From assembly GCA_039199225.1 (NCBI GenBank), contig JBCCSZ010000232.1, positions 1 through 12,841 on the forward strand: a DNA stretch of 12,841 bases, in the 5' to 3' direction. Position numbers and translations under genes: made by a program. The DNA is from JBCCSZ01 sp039199225. Its GTDB lineage: Bacteria; Bacteroidota; Bacteroidia; Chitinophagales; Saprospiraceae. The stretch's first letter is position 1, and every line of letters begins with the position of its first letter. The notes beneath the pieces are model-generated. The model saw only the letters and a program-made list of their open reading frames with translations, searched no databases and was not told where the DNA came from. Below are positions 1-5,959 of the stretch, one piece after another.

Positions 1-1
1 C

Positions 2-919
2 GAAAGAGTTGTTAGTGATCTTCTTTCAATTGGACAAAATAGAGATACGGTAACAATATTAAATAAGTTATTAAGTGAAGTAGATAAAAAAACAAAAATA
101 TCTTCGAATAAGAAGTACCAAATCTTTGATCTCATTTACGAAGATTTGGATGGAAATAGAAAAAAAGAAATTCTATTACATTTTGGAGAGATGAGGTTTT
201 TTACTAAGGTTATTGTCTTAAAGAAATTACAAAATAAATGGAACTGTATATTTAATGAAGAATTTGGGCATCAATATTCGGGTGTTGTTCTTAAAACTCT
301 TGAAGTACCTGACGGACAAAAGATTTTCTATCTAAATCATTTAGAAGAGCGTGGTTCTGGAATTCATAAAACAGCTATTTATTTTTTTAGAATAGTACAA
401 GAAGAAGTTATACCTGCATTGCGAATTTTGTCTACTGCTTATGTTAATGGCTGGGGGCTTTTCATTAACCAGGAAGTAAATGGTGAGTTTAAATATAACT
501 CAGATAAAGATGAAATAAGGGTAATTTATAGTTATTCATTTTATCCTGGTCCAATAAATAAAGAAGATGTTAGCTGGGAAAGTCATCCAGAGGTTGAATT
601 ATTCGAAGGAGTACAGGAACTAACATATAAATGGGATAACTTGAACAAGGAATATAATCCTAAAGACATAGATAATAGAATTAAGAGCAAAGTCAAAATG
701 TTTGATGATTTTGGGAATGATAGTTTATTTATAATAGCATTTGAATCGGAATTAAGTAAATTAACAAAATCAGAGGATCCTGTAAAGGCTAAAATAGTCC
801 TAGATTATTTTAACAAAGTTAGAATTGAAAGTAAAGTCAGAACTCACAATCTTCAAATAACGAAAAAGCAAACAGAAGGAAATGGATTAAATTTCTATGG
901 AAATGAAGGAAGTAAATGA
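2..919 (+). CDS. Hypothetical protein, 5'-truncated by the window edge
   Basis: The reading frame is open from base 2 to the TGA at 917-919, giving at least 305 residues with no start visible. A TTG at 146 could serve as a start, but the frame is open upstream of it, so a gene running in from the left is more likely. I do not recognise the family. One short stretch, DLDGNRKKEIL (about residues 48-58 of the visible part), has the Asp-rich look of an FG-GAP/VCBS calcium-loop repeat followed by a beta strand, but a single copy proves little. The rest is a mix of charged and aromatic residues, with no membrane segment in the visible part. Codon use is strongly A/T-biased: the 60 bases from 661 contain only 16 G+C. 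This is unlike the genes further right and hints at recent acquisition. Function unknown. Confidence 0.6.
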   Translation, partial: ERVVSDLLSIGQNRDTVTILNKLLSEVDKKTKISSNKKYQIFDLIYEDLDGNRKKEILLHFGEMRFFTKVIVLKKLQNKWNCIFNEEFGHQYSGVVLKTLEVPDGQKIFYLNHLEERGSGIHKTAIYFFRIVQEEVIPALRILSTAYVNGWGLFINQEVNGEFKYNSDKDEIRVIYSYSFYPGPINKEDVSWESHPEVELFEGVQELTYKWDNLNKEYNPKDIDNRIKSKVKMFDDFGNDSLFIIAFESELSKLTKSEDPVKAKIVLDYFNKVRIESKVRTHNLQITKKQTEGNGLNFYGNEGSK

Positions 920-936
920 CAACTGCTACCAACAGT

Positions 937-959
937 GGTTAGGCCGCCGTCGCCTAGCC
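937..959. repeat. G+C-rich hairpin between two accessory genes
   Basis: GGTTAGGC (937-944) and GCCTAGCC (952-959) form an 8-bp stem with one G-T pair around a 7-base loop. A direct repeat AGGCCG occurs at 941-946 and 962-967. The block at about 920-977 is G+C-rich inside very A+T-rich surroundings. It starts right at the stop of the preceding gene and ends shortly before the next. No T-run follows, so it is not a standard intrinsic terminator. It contains GTTAGGC, which fits the integron core pattern GTTRRRY, but I found no properly spaced RYYYAAC partner. It is best regarded as a possible cassette-border or dispersed repeat. Confidence 0.5.
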
Positions 960-1004
960 CCAGGCCGATAAGCACAGAAACATTTCAGTAGAATTCTAAA
1001 TGCT

Positions 1005-1481
1005 ATGTCGAATAAAAATAAAGAAATAAGAATGGTCAACGGGAATGACATTCCAGCCTTGAAAGAGGTTTTAGATACCATTGAATTATTTCCATCTGAA
1101 ATGCTCGATGACATGATTTCCGATTACCTAAATAATCCGGAGACAGAAGAGATATGGTTTACGGAAACTGAAAATGATAAACCAATTTCAATCGGATATT
1201 GCGCACCAGAAAAACTAACCGAAGGGACCTACAATCTCTATGCGATTGGCGTTAGAAAGGATATTCAATCAAGAGGGACAGGCAGAAGAATGATGAGCTT
1301 TATAGAAAATCACCTAAAAGAAAATGGCCAGAGAATTTTAATTGTTGATACATCAAGAACGGATGAATTCAAATTGACGAGAGAATTTTACGATAAACTG
1401 GATTACAATAAAGAAGCAGTAATCCGCGACTTTTGGAAGGAAGGTGATGATAAAGTAGTTTACTGGAAAAAATTGAATTAA
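1005..1481 (+). CDS. GNAT-family N-acetyltransferase
   Basis: This 158-residue protein has the single-domain size of GCN5-related N-acetyltransferases, which move an acetyl group from acetyl-CoA to an amine. The acetyl-CoA pyrophosphate-binding motif A is visible: the strand LYAIGV (about 78-83) is followed by QSRGTG (88-93), matching Q/R-x-x-G-x-G/A, and then a helix. The later segment FYDKLDY (about residues 128-134) matches the usual motif B region before a final strand. The substrate cannot be inferred; such small stand-alone GNATs act on drugs, peptides, polyamines or proteins. The ATG at 1005 gives a normal N-terminus. The gene converges on the DUF998 gene with only 48 bases between them. 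It follows a G+C-rich hairpin and an A+T-rich hypothetical gene, so it may belong to an acquired cassette. Confidence 0.85.
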   Translation: MSNKNKEIRMVNGNDIPALKEVLDTIELFPSEMLDDMISDYLNNPETEEIWFTETENDKPISIGYCAPEKLTEGTYNLYAIGVRKDIQSRGTGRRMMSFIENHLKENGQRILIVDTSRTDEFKLTREFYDKLDYNKEAVIRDFWKEGDDKVVYWKKLN

Positions 1482-1529
1482 AAAAAATCTGCTTGTAGCA
1501 CTGAGCAAGATACATTGTGAAACCAATCT

Positions 1530-2129
1530 TTATGCAGCCGGTTTGTCGAGCTCCTTTTTGTAAATCAATTCAATCGACGTTAAGGCGGTCCATCCAAACA
1601 CAATTCCAAAGACCAATCTATGGGTAATCGGCATGGACCAGATGCCAAATACAAAACCCATCATTGACAAGGCCAAAACGGTAGCCGTAAAATTTGCTCG
1701 ATTCCTAATCTTCTTTTTCAATTTTTGATTGTAACCAAGTCTAGAGAGTCCGAATAGCCAAAATGCCAATCCAAGACATATTGCAACAGTATGTGCGGCA
1801 GATACAGGTGAATCAGGAATTTGAAAATCAACAGGCATTGCAGTAAAGGCAAATCCCAATCCAAATAAGGACAACAGTACAGACAACAATCTATCCTTTA
1901 ATAGCCTGCCATATGAAAGTCCAAAAATAAAAAGCAGTATTCCAACTACCACAAATCCGATTAAGTTAAACCAAATGGCATTGGGCTCGCCTTTTGCTCC
2001 AAGCTTACTGATGAAGTCTTCCAAAAAACTAAAATCTGAATTCAATAGACCAAAAACCAGGAGTGCCGTTACCAAGGTCAGTACTGATAAGAGCCCGAAA
2101 ATTCCGATACTTCGCTCAGATAATTTCAT
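1530..2129 (-). CDS. DUF998-family six-helix membrane protein
   Basis: This 199-residue protein is very hydrophobic, with about six transmembrane helices (roughly 8-28, 52-72, 80-100, 110-130, 145-165 and 168-190). The loop after helix 1 reads ISKLGAKGEPNAIWFN, close to the conserved stretch between the first two helices of DUF998 proteins (S-x-L-G-x-x-x-x-P-N-A-x-x-F-N). The length is typical of that family. DUF998 members are inner-membrane proteins of unknown biochemical role. The ATG at 2127-2129 gives a short lysine/serine/arginine-containing N-tail before helix 1. It is the last gene of the minus-strand run, 149 bases beyond the hydrolase, and probably has its own promoter. The family call rests on recognition of the loop motif and the helix count. 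Confidence 0.75.
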   Translation of the reverse strand: MKLSERSIGIFGLLSVLTLVTALLVFGLLNSDFSFLEDFISKLGAKGEPNAIWFNLIGFVVVGILLFIFGLSYGRLLKDRLLSVLLSLFGLGFAFTAMPVDFQIPDSPVSAAHTVAICLGLAFWLFGLSRLGYNQKLKKKIRNRANFTATVLALSMMGFVFGIWSMPITHRLVFGIVFGWTALTSIELIYKKELDKPAA

Positions 2130-2228
2130 TTTCTGTTTTTACTGCTCAAATGGTATACAACTACCAATAGTTTAGCAATTGAATATCTCAAAGCTGGTAA
2201 AACTACTTTTCTTTCGCTAAGGGCGATT

Positions 2229-2236
2229 CAAAGATA
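2229..2236 (-). promoter_or_regulatory. Possible -7 promoter element for the DUF998 gene
   Basis: The minus strand reads TATCTTTG, a full match to the Bacteroidota -7 element TAnnTTTG, about 100 bases upstream of the DUF998 ATG. A TTTG sits only 10 bases further upstream, too close for a normal -33 element, so the call is tentative. Confidence 0.35.
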
Positions 2237-2247
2237 GGCAAGGCATC

Positions 2248-2270
2248 AAAAAAAGATAGGTCCTCTGACC
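2248..2270 (-). terminator. Weak intrinsic terminator after the hydrolase
   Basis: On the minus strand, just past the hydrolase stop, GGTC-AGAG-GACC (2259-2270) forms a 4-bp stem with a tetraloop. After four bases comes a run of seven T (2248-2254). The stem is short, so termination may be partial. Confidence 0.3.
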
Positions 2271-2278
2271 GAATTGAA

Positions 2279-3055
2279 TCAGACGAGTTTTTGAGCTGTA
2301 TGCTCGCTCAGGAATTTTTCCAACACTGCATTGAACTTATCGGGCAGCTCCATCATGGGCGCATGGCCACACTCGTCGAACAGCACAAGCTTGGAGTTGT
2401 CTATCAGCTCATTAAACTTCTCCCCTACAAAGGCAGGCGTCACATTGTCCTCCTTGCCCCAAGCCAAAAGCGTGGGTGCTTTAATTTGATGCAATTTATC
2501 CTTGAGGTTGTGACGAATAGCAGACTTGGCAGTCGCTATGACACGGATGGCCTTATTGCGGTCGTTGACAATGCCATAGACATCATCTACTAGTTCCTTG
2601 GTAGCAATCGAAGGATTGTAGAAGGTATCTTCTGTTTTCCGCTTGATAAAGTCGTAATCACCACGTTTTGGAAAGGTAGAACCCAAGGAGTTTTCAAAGA
2701 GGCCGGAGCTGCCTGTCAAAATGATCGTATTGATCTTATCGGGGCAAGCAAGTGCATACAGCAATGTAATGTGGCCACCAAGTGAATTGCCAAGCACGTT
2801 GACCTTGTCGAAGTCTTTGTATTCTACAAATTCTACAACATGATCCACCAAACCAGAAACAGAGACTTTGACAATGGGCAAATCAAAGATGGGCAACATC
2901 GGAACTACGACATTGTACTTACCGGTGAAGTGTTTGATGATTCCTTCGAAATTGCTCAAGGCCCCGAAAAGGCCGTGGAGTAACAAAAGTATCTCACCGT
3001 CTCCCCCTGTCTCAATATATTTGAACTTACCTTCTTCCTTTATTATATGGTTCAT
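2279..3055 (-). CDS. Alpha/beta hydrolase
   Basis: This 258-residue cytosolic protein has the complete alpha/beta-hydrolase signature. The oxyanion-hole loop HGLFG lies at about 27-31. The nucleophile elbow is GNSLGG with Ser91. The acid is probably Asp203 in WGKEDNVTP, and the catalytic His is His231 in CGHAPMMELP. Length and spacing fit the fold-1 family of small esterases, C-C hydrolases and epoxide hydrolases. The substrate is unknown: the cap region between strands 6 and 7 (about 117-185) carries no diagnostic motif I can name. There is no signal peptide. The ATG at 3053-3055 follows a well-formed promoter by about 25 bases, which supports this start. It is transcribed in the same direction as heme A synthase, but 286 bases separate the two, so they are probably separate units. 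Confidence 0.9.
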   Translation of the reverse strand: MNHIIKEEGKFKYIETGGDGEILLLLHGLFGALSNFEGIIKHFTGKYNVVVPMLPIFDLPIVKVSVSGLVDHVVEFVEYKDFDKVNVLGNSLGGHITLLYALACPDKINTIILTGSSGLFENSLGSTFPKRGDYDFIKRKTEDTFYNPSIATKELVDDVYGIVNDRNKAIRVIATAKSAIRHNLKDKLHQIKAPTLLAWGKEDNVTPAFVGEKFNELIDNSKLVLFDECGHAPMMELPDKFNAVLEKFLSEHTAQKLV

Positions 3056-3083
3056 CTAGCTGGATATAGTCTAATATTTACCG

Positions 3084-3114
3084 CAAAGGTAAAATTTTTC
3101 TTTCGTTACTCCAA
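3084..3114 (-). promoter_or_regulatory. Bacteroidota-type promoter of the hydrolase gene
   Basis: The minus strand has TTG (3112-3114; ATTG where TTTG is the ideal), a 20-base spacer, then TACCTTTG (3084-3091) followed by CGG. This matches the -33 TTTG / -7 TAnnTTTG pattern of the Bacteroidota primary sigma factor, in the usual spacing range. Transcription would start near 3078, leaving a leader of about 20-25 bases before the ATG at 3055. Confidence 0.65.
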
Positions 3115-3312
3115 TATACTTTATCACCTTCAGATGAAGCAGCCCAAATACCTGAATTATTTAAACAATTCTATGCTAGAGAAATACCTCCTTCCATCGA
3201 TGCACAGCTGGTCATCAATGGCTGGGCATAAAGATCATTACCCTTATTTGGCGTACGCACAGCCTACTCAAAAGTAGCAACTAGAAGACCTCATCCGAGC
3301 TAGCATCCATAG

Positions 3313-3344
3313 TTATCCACATACTTATAAACAACTGTGGATTA
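3313..3344. repeat. DnaA-box cluster at the 3' end of COX15
   Basis: A perfect DnaA box TTATCCACA lies at 3313-3321. After three bases comes TTATAAACA (3325-3333), and after two more TGTGGATTA (3336-3344, one mismatch to the reverse box). The last box overlaps the COX15 stop codon. The layout closely resembles parts of the larger cluster at 4689-4763. Nothing else stands out in the 286-base gap 3056-3341 apart from the hydrolase promoter and a short CTACT/AGTAG hairpin (3264-3277). I see no convincing gene there. Confidence 0.55.
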
Positions 3345-4484
3345 CGTACTGCTCCGCAGCAAATAGCGGTTGTACAGCAGTATGCTTAACAGCACTAAGG
3401 CCCCTGCTTGGTGAAAGACACCCAAGCCTACAGGAACGATTCCCTTACAGTTGATTATGGTAAAGATTCCGAGCAATACTTGTATTACCAACATACTTAC
3501 CAACAGTAGTGTAGAAAGTCTTAATCTTTGGTTTTTAATGTTCTTAAAAACTTTAAATGCATACCACAACACCATGATAGTCAATAAGTAAGCTGTATTT
3601 CTATGCAAAGCCTGGATCAAGCCATTGGTGAAGGGGTTAGCGTCGTAATCCACAAAGTTATTCACATTCCACTCTGCACCATCAAAAAGTACTGCTGGCA
3701 GGAAAACACCGTTCATATCCGGCCAGGTAGGGTAAAATACACCCGCCTTCATACCAGACATGATTCCTCCAAGTATAATTTGTATGGCTGTGACGCCCAA
3801 GAGAGCAGTTCCCCACTTTCTCAACACTGGACTGTGGATAACTGATTGCTTAGGTTGAAAAGCTCGAAAGGTCGTCCACAGCAAATAGGAATAAAGCGTC
3901 AAGGCCAGCGATAAATGGATGGTGAGTTTGTAGGCATTGACCCAGGGTCGGTCGATCAGACCACTTTTGACCATGATCCACCCAAAGGACGCCACAAGCG
4001 CCGCCAGTAGAAATACCACGCTCAAACGCTTGACAAGCTCTTTAGAGAACATTCCACGCCACCAAAAGAACATAAAGGGGAAGAGGAAGACAAAACCCAT
4101 TGTACGCGCCCAGAGGCGATGTATGTACTCCCAGAAGTAAATAAATTTGAACTCAGACATTCCCATGCCCTGCAAGGAGTTGATCTTCTTGTATTGGGGC
4201 GTTGCTTTGTATAAGTCGAATTCATGCTCCCACTGGGCAGCGTTCATAGGAGGAAGCGTTCCAGTCACGATCTCCCATTTGGTAATCGACAAGCCCGAGC
4301 CGGTCAGTCGGGTAATCCCCCCAACAACCACTTGCACAAAAATCATTACCAAACCAATAGCCAGCCAGACCTTTACCGCTCGTCCGATGGCATCGTCCTT
4401 ACAAAAAGGCAAGCGAGACAATCGGTGGTACCAGGGACGAACATCATTTTTTTTCACATCAGATTTCAACAATTCGGAATTCAT
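3342..4484 (-). CDS. ctaA: Heme A synthase (COX15/CtaA)
   Basis: This 380-residue inner-membrane enzyme oxidises the C8 methyl group of heme O to the formyl group of heme A, the cofactor of aa3-type cytochrome oxidases. The family's eight-helix plan is visible. The heme-ligand histidines are all present: His122 in EYIHR, His190 in LTIHLSLAL, His294 in QALHRNTAY and His358 in VFHQAGA. Other landmarks are the segment GGITRLTGSGLSITKW (about 55-70) and YPTWPDMNG (about 251-259). The long first loop with the LPP and QYKKIN motifs is typical of the larger COX15-type proteins of Proteobacteria and Bacteroidota rather than the short Bacillus CtaA. The first 35 residues are a hydrophilic tail, and the ATG at 4482-4484 follows a -7 element by about 35 bases. 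No heme O synthase or oxidase gene is in the window. The gene contains one perfect DnaA box. Confidence 0.95.
   Translation of the reverse strand: MNSELLKSDVKKNDVRPWYHRLSRLPFCKDDAIGRAVKVWLAIGLVMIFVQVVVGGITRLTGSGLSITKWEIVTGTLPPMNAAQWEHEFDLYKATPQYKKINSLQGMGMSEFKFIYFWEYIHRLWARTMGFVFLFPFMFFWWRGMFSKELVKRLSVVFLLAALVASFGWIMVKSGLIDRPWVNAYKLTIHLSLALTLYSYLLWTTFRAFQPKQSVIHSPVLRKWGTALLGVTAIQIILGGIMSGMKAGVFYPTWPDMNGVFLPAVLFDGAEWNVNNFVDYDANPFTNGLIQALHRNTAYLLTIMVLWYAFKVFKNIKNQRLRLSTLLLVSMLVIQVLLGIFTIINCKGIVPVGLGVFHQAGALVLLSILLYNRYLLRSST
3833..3841 (-). promoter_or_regulatory. Perfect DnaA box inside COX15
   Basis: TGTGGATAA, the reverse complement of TTATCCACA, lies within the coding sequence (around codons 214-217, VIH). 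It is one of only four perfect copies in the window, all between 3313 and 4992. It may belong to the origin region or be coincidence. Confidence 0.35.
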
Positions 4485-4520
4485 ATGTGTACCAAATTTT
4501 CGAGAATGAAAAAATTTCTA

Positions 4521-4528
4521 CAAAGATA
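4521..4528 (-). promoter_or_regulatory. Probable -7 promoter element of heme A synthase
   Basis: The minus strand reads TATCTTTG, an exact TAnnTTTG, about 35 bases upstream of the ATG at 4484. A convincing -33 TTTG is not present; the nearest is a poor TCTG at about 4545-4548. The start site would be near 4515. Confidence 0.5.
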
Positions 4529-4569
4529 CGGGTAGCCCTTCATGCAGAAGTTCTCCACTAACATCTATG

Positions 4570-4597
4570 TTAATTAATAATTATTTTAAATAAATTT
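4570..4597. other. A/T-only stretch, possible DNA-unwinding element
   Basis: Twenty-eight consecutive bases contain only A and T, about 90 bases left of the first strong DnaA box. The position and composition suit an origin unwinding element. A second, less pure A+T-rich stretch lies at about 4845-4895, between the box groups. Confidence 0.45.
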
Positions 4598-4688
4598 CAA
4601 ATTCCCTTATCATCATTAGGGATGTTAATATGAGGAAAAAAGAAGGCTGGTTTATTTTGTGAAGTCACTTTCAATATTTCAACCTGCA

Positions 4689-4709
4689 TTATCCACATCC
4701 TTATCAACA
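4689..4709 (+). repeat. Paired DnaA boxes, left copy
   Basis: TTATCCACA (4689-4697), three bases, then TTATCAACA (4701-4709): two boxes in the same direction, 12 bases apart start to start. The same pair occurs in reverse at 4972-4992. Confidence 0.6.
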
Positions 4710-4971
4710 ATAAAAATCATTGATAATCAGTCTTTTGCAAGTTTATAAACAATTCGTGGATAAGTTATTCTATTGGTAATTTTTCGGTTTTCAACAACTA
4801 ACAACTTTGTGGACAGTGTCGATAACTACACGGAAATCCACTGATTTTGACCTAAACTTTACATTATACAAATATGAAAAATCTAGATTATTAGTAAGTG
4901 TTGACATCCTACTACCTTTTCCACCACTTATTCCACATCTTCTGTTAAGAAAAACAAACTTTGAAGCCTTC

Positions 4972-4992
4972 TGTTGATAATAATGTGGATAA
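4972..4992 (-). repeat. Paired DnaA boxes, right copy (inverted)
   Basis: Read on the minus strand this is TTATCCACA (4992-4984), three bases, then TTATCAACA (4980-4972). It is the same composite as at 4689-4709 with only the spacer bases changed. Confidence 0.6.
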
Positions 4993-5043
4993 ATATACCT
5001 CAAAAGTGGAAAGCCCGATTGTAAAACTGTGGAAATGCCACAT

Positions 5044-5078
5044 TTTGGCCTGTGGAAGCTGCTAAAACACTACATTTC
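5044..5078 (+). promoter_or_regulatory. Possible promoter of the dtd operon
   Basis: TTTG (5044-5047) and TACATTTC (5071-5078, one mismatch to TAnnTTTG) are 23 bases apart, at the edge of the usual Bacteroidota spacing. Alternatives such as TATTTTTTG near 5090 are no better, so the exact promoter is uncertain. No strong ribosome-binding site precedes the ATG at 5160, which is common in this phylum. Confidence 0.25.
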
Positions 5079-5159
5079 TGCCTTTTACCTATTTTTTGCT
5101 AATTTGCCCTCATCTACAAAGCTGGCCAAGTTGCCCATTCACATACATCCATATACTTT

Positions 5160-5612
5160 ATGCGAGTTGTCATCCAAAGAGTAAAGGAAGCTTCGGTAAC
5201 CATCGAAGGTAACCTACAGGCTGAAATCGATCAGGGGCTGTTGATCTTGTTGGGTATCGAAAATGCCGATGAGGAAACAGATATTCAATGGCTTTGTCAT
5301 AAAATCAGTAACCTGCGGGTCTTCAACGATGAAAAAGGTGTGATGAATCGCTCTGTGAAAGACATCGATGGTGAATTGCTTGTTGTCAGCCAATTCACCT
5401 TGCATGCAAGTACAAAGAAAGGAAATCGACCTTCCTACATTCGGGCTGCTCGACCTGAGTTTGCCATTCCGATGTATGAGTCTTTCGTTAAACAGCTTGC
5501 GTTGACAGCTGCTCGGTCTGTGAAGACGGGCCAATTTGGGGCAGACATGAAAGTGGCATTGCTGAACGACGGCCCAGTAACCATCATCATTGATTCTAAA
5601 AATAAAGAATAA
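5160..5612 (+). CDS. dtd: D-aminoacyl-tRNA deacylase (DTD)
   Basis: This 150-residue protein has the normal length for DTD, the homodimeric proofreading enzyme that hydrolyses D-amino acids (and mischarged glycine) from tRNA. The N-terminus MRVVIQRV is the classic DTD start and fixes the ATG at 5160. The two active-site motifs are intact. SQFTL at 77-81 carries Thr80, the residue usually numbered as key in E. coli DTD. NDGPVT at 136-141 supplies the cross-subunit Gly-Pro that excludes L-amino acids. The intervening GNRPSY and the later FGADM are also family-typical. It acts in the cytosol. It is the first gene of a tight operon: the next start lies two bases after its stop. It is also the first gene to the right of the candidate origin. 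Confidence 0.97.
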   Translation: MRVVIQRVKEASVTIEGNLQAEIDQGLLILLGIENADEETDIQWLCHKISNLRVFNDEKGVMNRSVKDIDGELLVVSQFTLHASTKKGNRPSYIRAARPEFAIPMYESFVKQLALTAARSVKTGQFGADMKVALLNDGPVTIIIDSKNKE

Positions 5613-5614
5613 CT

Positions 5615-5953
5615 ATGACCATTCAAGAAGCACAGCAAATCGTCGATCAGTGGATCGAGACCATTGGGGTGCGTTACTACAATGAATTGACCAATACAGC
5701 CATACTAACGGAAGAGGTAGGCGAGGTGGCTCGCCTCATGGCCCGCCTTTACGGGGAGCAATCCTTTAAAACCAAGGAGCAGGAGGCAACAGCATCCGCT
5801 GACTTGGCCGATGAAATGGCTGATGTGCTATTTGTTCTTATTTGCTTGGCCAACCAAACTGGTATTGATTTGACAGAGGCGCTGCGCCGTAACCTCGATA
5901 AAAAGACCAAGCGCGACGCTGCGCGACATGCTGGAAATGAAAAACTAAAATAG
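5615..5953 (+). CDS. MazG-like nucleotide pyrophosphohydrolase
   Basis: This 112-residue protein belongs to the all-alpha NTP pyrophosphohydrolase superfamily, which cleaves nucleoside triphosphates to monophosphate and pyrophosphate and often serves to clean up abnormal nucleotides. The metal-binding signature is clear: TEEVGEVA gives an E-x-x-E pair (Glu34, Glu37), and DLADEMADVLF gives the E-x-x-D pair (Glu67, Asp70). The size fits a single-domain MazG-like protein rather than the two-domain E. coli MazG. The exact nucleotide preferred is not readable from sequence. The ATG at 5615 lies two bases after the dtd stop, and the amidase start follows its own stop by six bases, so the three genes are very likely co-transcribed. 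Confidence 0.92.
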   Translation: MTIQEAQQIVDQWIETIGVRYYNELTNTAILTEEVGEVARLMARLYGEQSFKTKEQEATASADLADEMADVLFVLICLANQTGIDLTEALRRNLDKKTKRDAARHAGNEKLK

Positions 5954-5959
5954 CTCTGT

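Larger units (their letters stand above)
4561..5059. other. Candidate replication origin (oriC)
   Basis: The 675 bases between COX15 and dtd hold no convincing gene. Bases 4570-4597 are A/T only, a plausible unwinding element. Perfect DnaA boxes lie at 4689-4697 (plus) and 4984-4992 (minus). One-mismatch boxes lie at 4701-4709 (TTATCAACA), 4755-4763 (CGTGGATAA), 4817-4825 (TGTCGATAA) and 4972-4980 (TGTTGATAA). Looser sites are 4743-4751, 4788-4796, 4808-4816, 4917-4925 and TGTGGA cores at 5028 and 5051. The outer perfect boxes face each other and bracket about 300 bases. The neighbouring genes diverge from here: minus strand to the left, plus strand to the right, as expected when genes follow the replication forks. 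No dnaA is in the window, so the call rests on the boxes, the A/T stretch and gene orientation. A plasmid-type or secondary DnaA-binding locus is the main alternative. Confidence 0.65.

Noticed and set aside
937..959. The G+C-rich hairpin as an intrinsic terminator
   Set aside because: No T-run follows on either strand.
3047..3277. A 76-codon plus-strand frame between the hydrolase and heme A synthase genes
   Set aside because: It overlaps the start and promoter of the hydrolase on the other strand and encodes no recognisable domain. Protein-like stretches appear only in pieces across different frames, so I see no supportable gene or pseudogene.
4791..5003. A 70-codon minus-strand frame inside the candidate origin
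   Set aside because: It overlaps several DnaA-box-like sites, has no recognisable domain, and its composition just mirrors A+T-rich noncoding DNA.
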